A stretch of DNA of 64,000 nt, taken from NCBI RefSeq assembly GCF_018333235.1, contig NZ_BORP01000004.1:1-64000 (forward strand), written 5' to 3'. The notes under the pieces are model-generated. The model did not search any database, was not told the origin of the DNA, and was given only the letters and a program-made list of their open reading frames with translations. Below are positions 41,929 to 51,821 of this stretch, in pieces. Every line of letters begins with the position of its first letter. Positions within the stretch are counted from its first letter, which is position 1. This DNA comes from Ornithinibacillus bavariensis (GTDB lineage Bacteria > Bacillota > Bacilli > Bacillales > Amphibacillaceae). The translations under genes and the position numbers were made by a program.

Positions 41929-44403
41929 TTAGATTTTATTGGTTTGGAAAAATGTAACAATATACGTCAAACACAACACAATACAATAAATAATTACAAC
42001 AATTACTATAGATATAATAAACATAACTGGTTTAATATCAAACAATATAACTAGAATACCTAGACTCGCGGAAGCTCCTAGTAGAATACCCAAAAACGTC
42101 CATATAGCTGATTCCTTCATACATAACAATTGAATGTCCTTTCGTGCCCAGCCTATATCTTTTAATATACGCAATTCTGTATTTCGTAAGGTCAGAAATG
42201 ATGAATTGCTTTCAAACACCGTAATCATAGTAAGCCCTATTGAGACTAGTACAACTAAGAGTAATATAAAATAAATAGAGCTATTAATAAATTCACCTAA
42301 ATTTGTTTTTCCAGTCAACTCCATCGTTGCAAAAATGGATGTAATAATAAATATTACTAAAAAAGTAACCATTGCTAGTTGTAGGAAGGTTATTCCAATA
42401 AACTTACGATAATAATATATATTTCTAAGTAACATCGTTTTTCCTGGTGCACCTTGCTGAATTTTTAATTTGTTTTTAATCGGTATAGTAATCCTTGCTA
42501 TAAGAATAATTAAAAACAGTAAAGTGCTACTGATGAAAAAAAATAGTGATTCGATATCTAAAAAATGTGCTGAAATCAATCCCCCTATTATACATAAGGA
42601 AATTGTTACTGCAGCAAAAGTTAATAACCCTATTTCTATTAAATAGAATTGAGTGATGTGTCTTTTACTCCAACCGATATCAAATAAAAGTTCGCTTTCC
42701 TCTTGTCTCGTTTCTCTCCAGAATAAGATACGATTTAACATGTAGAGTCCTCCTACGATAATGAACAAAGCGGTAATAATAAAATTGGATAAAGTCCATC
42801 CTTCAGAGATAGTTGTTGCTGCACCTAAACTTGTCCACTGTTGTTTTACCATACCGATGGATTCTACATCCATGTTCATCGTTTCAGGGGATGCCCCGGC
42901 AACAATATCAATTTGAAAATCGCCTAATTGATACAACTGTTCAACGACATCCAAAATCTTTCGCTCTGTGGAATCATCATATGATGAAATACCGGAAACT
43001 TTAATTCTAATAGCGTCTATTGGAGCATTACCTTTAATTAGCTCTGCATCTTCAATTTGGATTACACCATGAGCGGGAGAAGCAATAAAACTCCCAGCAA
43101 CACCTGTTTCGTGTACCACTTGTCCATTCTCTGTTGTAGTTGGTGCTTGATGATATATCCCTAATGGACTGGCAGATAAGGATTTTTGATTTTCTTTTGC
43201 GGTGTAGGAGCCTACCGGAAACAACACAAACGGATAGTCTCTCATCTCGTATGCTGGTTTTCCTTTTTCTATTAATTTACGATGAATAGGTACTTCCGAT
43301 TCTGTACCAACTTGTTTTACAGACAAATAGCCATCATGTATACCATAATCAATAGTCTCTGTAAAATAAAATTTAGTCGTTTCTCCAATAGACTTTGCGT
43401 ACCCTGTTACTTCTATTGGTTTACCTGTATAATCTAATGCAATAGGTTAAGAATCAAATGTAGATAAATAAGGTGACAAATCAAACTCGTAGGTTGTTTG
43501 AGATAGACGTTCTGTTTCGGTTAGAGTTTCCAGAAAGTCACGACTGTCTTTTTCTCCGTCAATAATAAAGTCTAACATATCCTCGGGACTTAGATGGAAG
43601 CGTTTTTTTATTGCCAAAGTATCCATAGTATCCCAAAGTAATTCCGTCTTCGTTACGTGTAGTTTTATTGGTATGTTTGGATCCTTTAGATACAAGACCT
43701 TTATAATTGGTGCATCCCTAGCAAAACTCATTTCAGATTTTTCAGTTAGCTCTAAATCACGTTTAACTTCGGAAAAATCAATTCCAGTCAACTTTTTTTC
43801 CTGTTCACTATCAATCCCAACCATTAAGTGATAGGTTTGGGGAATAAGATATTTTGGAGTTTCCCCGCTTACTCCACCCATCGCAGTTTTATACATTCTA
43901 ATAGAATCAAAACCATCGTAATATCCTTCTTGTTCTAGAAAATATGATTCCATAGTATCCGATAATGAGTATTCATGAATCCCATCTGATGTACTAAACC
44001 TAGCACTGAATAAGCTACTTGACTCTGGAAAAGGAAATTCTACCGTATAAGAGAATCCAGTGAAATAACCCAAAGATGCAACAGGTGCGGCAATTTCAAT
44101 ATCGTCCATAGCAAGAATCTCTTTCCATGTATCCAATGTAATACCGCCACTACCAACTCCCAAATAATTTTCTTCCACGAGTCCAAGTTTCTTTTCAACT
44201 TTAGTCTGACTCCCTTTGGGACGTACTAAAATATCGTAACTTCCTCTCGCATGTTTTTTAATATCATCACTTACCTGTGCTTGAACATCTTGAAGAGAAT
44301 GGATGCTAATTGTGCTCACGGTTAAAATAGAGACTACTGCTACAATAAATAAAAGCGAGCTAACCCATTTGTTTCTTAAAGAATTGAAAGCATACTTAAC
44401 CAT
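41929..44403 (-). pseudogene. ABC transporter permease (FtsX/MacB type) split by one in-frame stop
   Basis: Two open frames in the same reading frame are separated by a single TAA at 43447-43449 and 40 open codons. Reading through it gives one protein of about 824 residues: an N-terminal helix (about 10-30), a large extracellular domain, and FtsX-type membrane helices in the C-terminal half. The 40 intervening codons (PIALDYTGKPIEVTGYAK and onward) look like normal protein and lead straight into the second frame. Alone, the first piece has one helix and the second lacks a good start (TTG only). A nonsense mutation is the simplest reading; sequencing error or readthrough are alternatives. Confidence 0.8.
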
Positions 44404-45064
44404 GAATTCTCTCTCTTTCTACGAAAGATTTTTTTTCAATTTCTAAAATTTGTTGGCCTCTGTTTGCAACTATCTCATCATGTGTGGCGAGTATGATAGT
44501 ATGCCCCTCTTCATGGATATGTTCTAATAATTGTAATATATTGTCGCGGTTTGCAGCGTCTAAATTACCTGTAGGTTCATCACATATTAATATAGGTGGG
44601 TTAGTTAATAAGGCACGTGCAAAGGCAACTCGTTGTTGTTCTCCACCCGATAGTTCAGAAGGAAGATGGTTTAATCGGTTTGATAGACCTATTTTATCAA
44701 TGATAGCTTCTGCGTTATCGCGAATCTTTTTTTTCTTTTCATAAGGGATCAGTGGTAACATGACGTTTTCCAAAACTGAGAACTGCGGTAGTAAACGGAA
44801 TTGTTGATAAACAAATCCGACTTTATCTCGTATAAACGTATGTCGTTCATTAGCGGTCATTTGATAGAGATTATAATTGTCTATGAGTACAGTCCCAGAC
44901 TCAGGCAACAATAACCCACCTATCAATTTTAAAAGGGATGTTTTTCCAGAACCGGATGGACCAACAATCGAAATCCATGAACCTTTTTCAATTTTTATAG
45001 AAGCATTCTCTAAAATCACAGTATTCGGTTTGTACGAAATATTCACCTTATCAATCAAGATCAT
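44396..45064 (-). CDS. ABC transporter ATP-binding protein (LolD/MacB type)
   Basis: A 222-residue ATPase with Walker A GPSGSGKTS at 35-43, Q-loop in YQQFRLL, signature LSGGEQQR near 138-145 and Walker B ILICDEP near 158-164; the H-loop is ILATHD. It belongs to the group that pairs with FtsX-type permeases in lipoprotein, peptide or antibiotic export. It overlaps the permease by 8 bases and has AAGGAG upstream of its ATG. With the permease interrupted, the transporter may be inactive, although the ATPase itself looks intact. Confidence 0.92.
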   Translation of the reverse strand: MILIDKVNISYKPNTVILENASIKIEKGSWISIVGPSGSGKTSLLKLIGGLLLPESGTVLIDNYNLYQMTANERHTFIRDKVGFVYQQFRLLPQFSVLENVMLPLIPYEKKKKIRDNAEAIIDKIGLSNRLNHLPSELSGGEQQRVAFARALLTNPPILICDEPTGNLDAANRDNILQLLEHIHEEGHTIILATHDEIVANRGQQILEIEKKSFVERERIHG

Positions 45065-45522
45065 AGCTATTTCTCCTTAAATACGGATGTTGGCGCTTTA
45101 GGAAGAAACTATTTTACTAATTATTCTAAATTATTGCTTTTGTTTAGGTCCGTATTCTTTACAAGTACACTTCCTACCTTACAGCCAGTAAATTGTATTA
45201 TTTCAAACACATTTTCTCTCATGTAATCTTCTTTATATTTATGTTAAAGTCACTTAACATAAATACTTGTTTTAGAATTTTCGTTATTAATATTTAATGA
45301 AGCTTACAATTCCATTTAGTGTGTGCTATCTCTTGTTATCCATCGACAAGTTAACTACCATTTACTATATTTTGGTTGGAAACGATAATTTTTTCTTTAC
45401 TTTCTTAGTGTTTTCAACATGGAAAGAACTTTGAAACCTTTGGCTTGGCCTACGTTTTTTTATAGCATTAATGGCAAGGCATTTAGTATACAATAAAGAA
45501 GTATTATATCCGTTTTTTTGCC
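45065..45522. other. Intergenic region without recognised gene
   Basis: About 460 AT-rich bases between the ABC ATPase start and the nuclease-like gene stop. It should hold the minus-strand promoter of the ABC operon. No regulatory repeat or RNA motif was identified. Confidence 0.4.
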
Positions 45523-46635
45523 CTACTTTTTAACTACAAACGGTTCAAACTGTTTAGCAATCTCGATTAATTCCTTTTTATATTTCATTATGTCATCTAC
45601 TGTTTCAATATGATAAGTAGTTTTTGATTCATCGTTTAGTTGAATATACTTCTTTGGTCCGTTGAAGCCTAATCTACAAATCCATTTTCGAATATTATCA
45701 TCTAATAAAACATTAAAGTAACTTCTATTATCTCTATAAAACACTCTAGATGAATCTAACTCTTCTTTGAGAATTAACTTAACAATTACATACCCTTCTA
45801 ATTCTTCTTCTGTAGTATGAATCTCTACTTTGCTATCTTTTGAATCTACTGTACTCTCCTCAATCTTACTTTCAGCAGAATCTGTAATGGATACATTATC
45901 ATTATTACTTGATGAAGAATTAAGTGCTTTTTGTAACTTTTCATTAACTTTCTCACTTATAAACTGATTAAATGAGTTTTTGATTAGCTCTCTAAAATTA
46001 TCAATCACCTTTTTGGTTTTAACTCCCTGAAATATATCAGTTAAAACAACTCTAATAAAATCTTCTGAGGGACTCTCCATCTGTGAAAACAAAAATTTTT
46101 TAATTTCACTAGAATATTTCAACTCTGAAGCAGTATTTAAAACATTGTCGACATCAAAAACACTTTTTCTAAATTTTGCAAGTTCAACAATGTCACCATC
46201 CTTTAAATCAACCATATTAATTATAAAGAAGGGTTTTTGATCCATCCTATTTTGTTCTTCTAGGTCAGTAAAAAATTTGTATTCTATTCCATTCGTTAAA
46301 ATTGCAAATTTGGCTTTAGTAGTACCAAAATATCTGAAGAGTTGGGAATCATGTTTTAATAACTCTTCCTTAACACTTTTAGCTTCAATTAATATTACAG
46401 GTTCATTTCCTTTTAAGATTGCGTAATCTATTTTTTCGCCTTTTTTAATTCCAACATCCGCAACATACTCTGGAACTAATTCCTCAGGATTAAAAACATC
46501 ATATCCCAGTATTTGGATCAGTGGCATAATTAAAGCCGTTTTAGTTGCTTCTTCAGTCTGTATATTTTCTTTTATTCTTCCTATTCTATTTCCAAGTCCT
46601 ATTATTTGCTGCTTGAATTCCTCCACATCTATCAC
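45523..46635 (-). CDS. Orphan type I restriction HsdR N-terminal domain-like protein
   Basis: A 370-residue protein whose first 160 residues resemble the N-terminal nuclease domain of HsdR. PD-(D/E)xK elements are visible as E29, D70 in KIDYAIL and E84-x-K86 in ILIEAKS, then TNGIEYKFFTD. A serine- and asparagine-rich linker (about 236-270) leads to a separate C-terminal domain (about 275-370) containing RVFYRDNRSYFNVLLDD. No helicase motifs, HsdM or HsdS genes are nearby. It may be a stand-alone nuclease with a defence role or a domesticated remnant. The start has AGGAGTGAT upstream. Confidence 0.78.
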   Translation of the reverse strand: MIDVEEFKQQIIGLGNRIGRIKENIQTEEATKTALIMPLIQILGYDVFNPEELVPEYVADVGIKKGEKIDYAILKGNEPVILIEAKSVKEELLKHDSQLFRYFGTTKAKFAILTNGIEYKFFTDLEEQNRMDQKPFFIINMVDLKDGDIVELAKFRKSVFDVDNVLNTASELKYSSEIKKFLFSQMESPSEDFIRVVLTDIFQGVKTKKVIDNFRELIKNSFNQFISEKVNEKLQKALNSSSSNNDNVSITDSAESKIEESTVDSKDSKVEIHTTEEELEGYVIVKLILKEELDSSRVFYRDNRSYFNVLLDDNIRKWICRLGFNGPKKYIQLNDESKTTYHIETVDDIMKYKKELIEIAKQFEPFVVKK

Positions 46636-47145
46636 TCCTTACATATTTATCTAATATTATAGCAAATATATTAATTAAATGTTATAAAATATCAGAATAT
46701 TTATTATTCTATCTATAGTCGCTGTGTAACTTTTTTCTACACCTATTTATTTTATCTGATTTCTCCTCAGGTAATTGCAAGCTAAATTTCCTTTCTGAAA
46801 TGTAGTTGAAGTTTGCAACTTAATAATTGCTAAGTTACTTATATCCCCTTCTCAAAACAATTATATTCCTGATGGCCCTCAGGTTTAGACCGAAAGAAAA
46901 CACTTCCCCTCTTTTCATAATCCCACTCATCAGATATCCCATTCATTTTGTACAACATGACCAATGACTTTTCTATCATTATTGCTTCTCTATGATGTCC
47001 TATCATTCCTTTCTACCTTTAATACTTAAGTACCAAGCCGCTTCAACCAACACACAACCTTCCTCTCATTTTGCACCCATCTAGCAGGATTCTAGCTTTT
47101 TAACGAGAATATATGGAATCAAATACATGAAAGGATGTGGTTTGT
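46636..47145. other. Divergent intergenic region
   Basis: About 500 bases between the divergent nuclease-like and peptidase genes. Neither a gene nor a repeat was recognised. Promoters for both directions are expected here. Confidence 0.4.
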
Positions 47146-48120
47146 ATGAAGAATATAAAGTCTACTAGCTTGTTTTTCATTCTTCTCATGATTGTCGCAT
47201 CACCGATATTAGCTGCTTCAAGTGGTGGATCGGGTCACGCATTTGACAACAAAATTATCAAGCGAATAAGCGCGGAGAATATTTATCAGCATGTAGCGTA
47301 TTTATCTGAGGAAATTGGGCCTCGTGGTGCTGGTACGGAGGGTGAACTGGCAACTGTAGAGTATCTCGTTGATCAGTTCGAAAGCTTCGGATATGAGGAT
47401 GTTAATGTGTATGAATTTACATTTACCTATCGCGGCTCTGATGTGACTGCCTATAATGTGGAAGCTGTCAAAAAACCAATGAAAAACCATAATACAGGAC
47501 AGCAAATTATTATTGGCTCTCATCATGATTCGGTTCCTCATGGTCCAGGCGCGAATGATGATGCTTCAGGTACTGGAGCATTACTGGAATTAGCACGCGT
47601 TTATGCAAACACACCAACAGATACGACGATTAAATTTGTTGCTTTTGGTGCGGAGGAATACGGACTTTGGGGTTCTAGGAAATATGCCGAGGCGATGACT
47701 GCTGATGAAATTGAACGTACTGTTGCCATGTTCCAATTAGATATGGTTGGAAGTGCAGATGCTGGGGATCTAGTTATGTTCACTGCTGATGGGAAGAAGA
47801 ATGCGGTAACAGATCTTGGTGCTGCGGCTGGATCACGTGTAAGTGAACTCATTCCTTACAGTGAGCTTGGACGAAGTGACCATGTTCCTTTCCACAACCT
47901 AGGAATCCCTGCAGCCTTATTCATTCATACACCACTTGAGCCTTGGTATCATACGGAAGATGATGTTTTGGCCCATATTAGTAAGGAAAAATTGAAAGAT
48001 GTTGCAAATATTATTGGTGCCGCTACGTTTCAAATCGCTAGAAAAGATACACCAGCACTTGAAAGATCAAGAGTAGCACCAGTTCCGGTCGATTATTATT
48101 ATGAGGAACCAGAATTGTAA
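47146..48120 (+). CDS. Secreted M28-family aminopeptidase
   Basis: A 324-residue exported zinc peptidase. The signal peptide (about 1-24) ends near ASPILAAS with a plausible signal peptidase site. The two-zinc site motifs are visible: IGSHHDSVPHG, GANDDASGTG, AFGAEEYGLWGS, QLDMVG and SDHVPFHNLGI. The set is complete, so an active leucyl-type aminopeptidase is likely, acting outside the cell on peptides. The ATG at 47146 has AAGGATG about 10 bases upstream. A strong terminator follows, so it is monocistronic. Confidence 0.93.
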   Translation: MKNIKSTSLFFILLMIVASPILAASSGGSGHAFDNKIIKRISAENIYQHVAYLSEEIGPRGAGTEGELATVEYLVDQFESFGYEDVNVYEFTFTYRGSDVTAYNVEAVKKPMKNHNTGQQIIIGSHHDSVPHGPGANDDASGTGALLELARVYANTPTDTTIKFVAFGAEEYGLWGSRKYAEAMTADEIERTVAMFQLDMVGSADAGDLVMFTADGKKNAVTDLGAAAGSRVSELIPYSELGRSDHVPFHNLGIPAALFIHTPLEPWYHTEDDVLAHISKEKLKDVANIIGAATFQIARKDTPALERSRVAPVPVDYYYEEPEL

Positions 48121-48130
48121 TCTCCCTTTT

Positions 48131-48160
48131 GAAGCACAGAATTTATTCTGTGCTTCTTTT
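48131..48160 (+). terminator. Terminator after the M28 peptidase
   Basis: GAAGCACAGAA/TTCTGTGCTTC perfect stem with a 4-base loop, followed by TTTTT on the plus strand. Confidence 0.92.
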
Positions 48161-48535
48161 TAAGCCTTTTGAATCTTCCTTCATTTAACGACTCTCCATA
48201 GTCTTTTAAAATTATAGGAAATACATTCATTTTAAACCTCCATCACTATATTTCTATTGATGAAAGATAAATCACCTACATCAAATTTATAATAGTATAA
48301 TCCTATGCACTCCAAAAATTAAAATCCTACCTATTCTAGTAGATTTTGTAATAGAACATAATCCTCTAGGAACTAAGAACCTTGCCTGTCAAAATTTGCA
48401 ATGTATAATAGAATAGATTACTATTTTTAAGTGGGCCATTTATGAATCTAGGGCATTGGGTCCTTGATTTTCCAATAGTCAACAAAAAAAATGTATGATA
48501 TAACTATTATTGTACATAGAAATGGAGGTTAAATT
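48161..48535. other. Intergenic region upstream of the coiled-coil membrane protein gene
   Basis: About 370 AT-rich bases. A TATAAT at about 48406, with TTGCCT 16 bases upstream, is a possible promoter. Nothing else recognised. Confidence 0.35.
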
Positions 48536-48763
48536 ATGATTGTTGCGGGATTAACGATTGTAGTGATTGCAATTGCATTATTCATTCTATCATTCTTCGT
48601 AAATGATCGCTTTGAAAAAATAGAGAGTGATTTAGAGCAGTTGTCTATCTCAACAATGCAAGAAACATATCAGCTTAAGAAAAAAGTTAACGTTTTAGAG
48701 GAAGAATTACTACAAGAAGACTATAAATTCAGTGATACATTCCATGATACATTAGAGAATTAA
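48536..48763 (+). CDS. Small membrane protein with coiled coil
   Basis: A 75-residue protein with an N-terminal transmembrane helix (about 2-22) followed by an acidic heptad-type helix (about 25-60) containing [10 protein letters not shown] and [12 protein letters not shown]. It looks like a single-pass protein with a cytoplasmic coiled coil. GGAGGT lies 8 bases before the ATG. It is followed 23 bases later by the YceG-like gene and is probably co-transcribed. The location relative to phoU recalls B. subtilis yqzD/yqzC near the pst operon, but sequence identity could not be judged. Confidence 0.65.
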   Translation: MIVAGLTIVVIAIALFILSFFVNDRFEKIESDLEQLSISTMQETYQLKKKVNVLEEELLQEDYKFSDTFHDTLEN

Positions 48764-48786
48764 AATAACTAAAGATAGGTGAAATT

Positions 48787-49371
48787 ATGAAACAATCAAT
48801 TCGTGCATTTGCGGTTGGCCTATTTACAGCTGGTATCATTATGCTTATCGTGAATTATTTCGATAGTAACAAGGTTAAAGATATATCCGAAATGCCTATG
48901 GATGATGTTGTCAGTCAATTAAAGGATAAAGGCTATCGCATTGTCTCAGAATCAGAGTATATCTCCCTTTCCATGAATAAGGATGCTTCGAAGGAGACCG
49001 CAGGACAAAATGTAGCTACTAAGGATGAAAAGGCAGAGAATAAAGAAAAGCAGGATGAAAATACTAAAGCAGATTCTAAAAAGCAAACCACTCCTCCTTC
49101 TACATCAAAAACAGAAGATACTAAGAAAGATGCTAACCAAGAACAGAAGCAAGAACAGGAAAAAGCAAAAACTTTCACATTAAAAATTGAATCGGGAATG
49201 CCTTCTTCTACAATTGCCAAGGAGTTAGCAGCTAATGGTATTGTTGATAATGCCGATAAGTTCATCGACTTCTTAGAAAAAGAAGGGTATGCGGTTCGTA
49301 TCCAGCTTGGAGAATTTAAGCTCACAAGTGATATGAGCTATGAGCAAGTTGCAAAAGCACTAACAAGATAA
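48787..49371 (+). CDS. Membrane-anchored protein with YceG/MltG-like C-terminal domain
   Basis: A 194-residue protein. Order: transmembrane anchor (about 5-25), a low-complexity linker rich in K, E, D, Q and T (about 65-128), and a C-terminal domain (129-194). That domain reads TLKIESGMPSSTIAKELAAN, GIVDNADKFIDFLE and QLGEFKLTSDMSYEQVAKAL. This resembles the N-terminal LysM-like subdomain of MltG/YceG but lacks the catalytic transglycosylase part. It may bind cell wall or an MltG partner. A bidirectional terminator shared with phoU follows. Confidence 0.75.
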   Translation: MKQSIRAFAVGLFTAGIIMLIVNYFDSNKVKDISEMPMDDVVSQLKDKGYRIVSESEYISLSMNKDASKETAGQNVATKDEKAENKEKQDENTKADSKKQTTPPSTSKTEDTKKDANQEQKQEQEKAKTFTLKIESGMPSSTIAKELAANGIVDNADKFIDFLEKEGYAVRIQLGEFKLTSDMSYEQVAKALTR

Positions 49372-49440
49372 AAAGAGGTTATCTCAGAGGTACCAACTTC
49401 CTTTACCGAAGGAGTTGGACCTGAGATTACCTCTTTTTTT
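49371..49440. terminator. Large bidirectional terminator between YceG-like gene and phoU
   Basis: Long imperfect stem starting AAAAGAGGT and ending ACCTCTTTTTTT, with inner pairs ATCTCAG/CTGAGAT and CCAACT/AGTTGG. The end overlaps the phoU stop codon by about 2 bases. Confidence 0.88.
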
Positions 49441-50098
49441 AATCATTCAAATCGACAATTTCGCCTTTCACCAAAAACAATATACTCTCACCTATATTTG
49501 TTATATGATCAGCAAATCGTTCCAAATACCTCGCAATATATGCTATTTGCATGACATACTGAACCTGCTCAGGGAATGTTGCTGTTTCGGCTAATAGCTC
49601 TGTCACGACCTGTTTATATAATGAATCTACCTTATCATCCATCTCTGCAAGCTTTTGCGCAAACGTAATATCCTCATTTTGAAAAGCGCTAATAGCTGTT
49701 TCTAGCATAACTAGGGTTATATCTCGCATCGACTTTAACTCATGCGGAATCTCTGCCTGATATTCTTCACCCAAACGAATGGTTGCTTTAGCGATATTTT
49801 TAGCATTATCACCCATTCTTTCAATATCTGTAACCACCCGTAAGGCAATGATTAACCGCCGCAAATCTGTCGCTACTGGCTGCTGTTTTGCAATAAGGAG
49901 AATCGCTTTATCATTAATCATGCCTTCCTCCTTATCAATCGACTTATCATCACGAATAACCGTACGTGCTAATTCTGTGTCATGGTTAAATAATGCATCA
50001 ATCGATTTACGTAAGGCCCTTTCCGTTAGTTTTGCCATACGAACAACGCTTGTATTTAATGCTTCCATTTCCGTATGGAACTGCTCTCGACTTACCAC
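49439..50098 (-). CDS. phoU: Phosphate signalling protein PhoU
   Basis: Peripheral membrane regulator that links phosphate transport by Pst to phosphate signalling. The 219-residue all-helical protein has two PhoU repeats with the metal-binding patterns DIERMGDNAKNIAK (about 88-101) and RYLERFADHITNIGE (about 190-204). The start codon is GTG with GGGAGATGGG upstream. No pstSCAB genes accompany it in this window, unlike most Firmicutes where phoU closes the pst operon. It may still act with a transporter encoded elsewhere. Confidence 0.94.
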   Translation of the reverse strand: MVSREQFHTEMEALNTSVVRMAKLTERALRKSIDALFNHDTELARTVIRDDKSIDKEEGMINDKAILLIAKQQPVATDLRRLIIALRVVTDIERMGDNAKNIAKATIRLGEEYQAEIPHELKSMRDITLVMLETAISAFQNEDITFAQKLAEMDDKVDSLYKQVVTELLAETATFPEQVQYVMQIAYIARYLERFADHITNIGESILFLVKGEIVDLND

Positions 50099-50347
50099 TA
50101 TCCCATCTCCCCTCTATATGCCGGTACCCCTATCATATCGGGCTAATGTGAAAGGAATATGAAATTCTTGTAAATAAACTGTAAATACACAGGTATTAGC
50201 CTTTAAATTTGTACTGAATTTTTCTAGTAGTATAATAAGAATCATGTGGACTTAGCTTATTTAGTTTTTAGGACGTAGATACAAGTACATCTTTTTCACA
50301 GTCCCCTCTTAATTCTTCAACCTCTAATGAAAGCGAGATACACAACT

Positions 50348-50950
50348 ATGGATATGTGGAATGACTTAATCAGCCAGTATGGATACATAGCTATTTTTTT
50401 CTTATTAACATTAGGAGTCATTGGACTTCCAATTCCAGACGAAGTACTCATGACCTATCTCGGTTATATAACATCCACTGGGAAAATGAGTTACTTATTA
50501 ACTGTTTTGTTTGGAGTTGCTGGTTCCATTGTAGGTATTACAATAAGTTACATACTAGGAATTAAACTTGGGGAACCCTTTATCAGAAAATATGGCCCAA
50601 AATTTTTCATAAAAGAAAAAGCAGTTAAACGAACGAAACTGCTTTTCCATAAGCATGGGGCGTACATGCTTTTTGCTTGTTACTTTATTCCTGGTGTCCG
50701 GCATGTTGCAGCATATTTAGCAGGGATTACGGGATATAAGTACAGGCCCTTTGCATTATTTGCTTATAGTGGTGCGGTTGTTTGGGTACTGGTTTTCGTA
50801 ACTCTAGGAAACCGCTTAGGGAGTCATTGGGAAATCATATTTTCCTTTATTAGTAGATACACTAAAATAATGCTGATTATTCTAGGTATTGGAGCAATCA
50901 TAGCAATATTGTATTACTTCTTTTTTAAACGGATGAAGAGCAGTACATGA
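50348..50950 (+). CDS. DedA family membrane protein
   Basis: SNARE-associated/DedA family protein of about 200 residues with four to five hydrophobic segments. It has the family signature GLPIPDEVLMTYLGY, the amphipathic motif and CYFIPGVRHVAAYLAGITGYKYRPFALFAY, including the membrane-embedded arginine. Several DedA proteins flip lipid carriers or phosphatidylethanolamine across the membrane. Here it stands beside psd and pssA, as ybfM does in B. subtilis, which favours a role with phosphatidylethanolamine. The ATG at 50348 is my choice; an ATG seven codons earlier lacks any ribosome binding site, and the site for 50348 is weak too. Confidence 0.88.
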   Translation: MDMWNDLISQYGYIAIFFLLTLGVIGLPIPDEVLMTYLGYITSTGKMSYLLTVLFGVAGSIVGITISYILGIKLGEPFIRKYGPKFFIKEKAVKRTKLLFHKHGAYMLFACYFIPGVRHVAAYLAGITGYKYRPFALFAYSGAVVWVLVFVTLGNRLGSHWEIIFSFISRYTKIMLIILGIGAIIAILYYFFFKRMKSST

Positions 50951-50953
50951 TTA

Positions 50954-51733
50954 TTAAATCATCCATTTACCAATAGCCTGACCGACAAGTACTTGGCTAT
51001 CTATATTAGATAATGGCTGAAAATCATCATTTCTCTCTAAAAAGACTATCACTGTTGATCCGAAAGTGAAGTAACCTAGTTCTTCCCCTTTTTTAAAATG
51101 ATTCTGGGAATTAGCTAACACAATGCTATTTATATTTAATGCTCCCACCTTAACCATGGCTAATCTACCATAGTCAGTAGAAAGCTCTGATACAATCCGA
51201 TAATTCGTAGCAAAAGGCCTGTCTCCATATCGTAAACCAAGGTTATTTACTGGGTAGGATTTTTCACCAAGTGCATAACGAGAAAGTAGTGAGCCATCGA
51301 TTGGATAATGAAAATGGTGATAATGAGCTGGAGACAGGTAGAATATGTAGAAAAAACCGCCATTATACACTTCTGCTTTACTTTCACTTCCAAATATCTC
51401 ATCCAACTTATAGGTATGACCTTTAATTTGGAATGTTCGATCCTTAGCCACATTTCCCGCATCACTTAATATGCCATCGACTGGGGAAACAAGTGTATGT
51501 GGCGAAGTGTCTGTCATTCGAGAAGTGTTTTTTAATCGACGTGTAAAAAAATCATTTAATGATTGATAATGGTAAAGAGGGTATTCCATTTCTTCTTGAT
51601 TGATGTCGTATATGCGTGCAAATGGTCTCACTAGAGGCTTGCTTAGCTTCGATTTTGCTATAGTCTTCAAAAGGTTGGAACTAATAGGATTTCCAGTCAA
51701 TTCAACAAAATATTTTAAAAGTATTTTCTTCAT
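50954..51733 (-). CDS. psd: Phosphatidylserine decarboxylase proenzyme
   Basis: Makes phosphatidylethanolamine from phosphatidylserine. The proenzyme cleaves itself at a GST motif to form a pyruvoyl prosthetic group. The 259-residue protein contains VSPVDGIL with the catalytic aspartate, YLSPAHYHHFHYPIDG and the cleavage motif FGSTVIVF near the C-terminus. The usual LGST is FGST here. AAAGGAAATGAG precedes the ATG at 51733; the frame extends 17 codons upstream without family match. It converges on dedA with only 3 bases between stop codons, and is divergent from pssA. Confidence 0.93.
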   Translation of the reverse strand: MKKILLKYFVELTGNPISSNLLKTIAKSKLSKPLVRPFARIYDINQEEMEYPLYHYQSLNDFFTRRLKNTSRMTDTSPHTLVSPVDGILSDAGNVAKDRTFQIKGHTYKLDEIFGSESKAEVYNGGFFYIFYLSPAHYHHFHYPIDGSLLSRYALGEKSYPVNNLGLRYGDRPFATNYRIVSELSTDYGRLAMVKVGALNINSIVLANSQNHFKKGEELGYFTFGSTVIVFLERNDDFQPLSNIDSQVLVGQAIGKWMI

Positions 51734-51821
51734 CTTCTCATTTCCTTTGTCAATAATTTCAAATGTACGGTTGGCTTTCATCATGTTTAGTTGTATAATT
51801 TTTTGAGGAGGTGTATCATTT

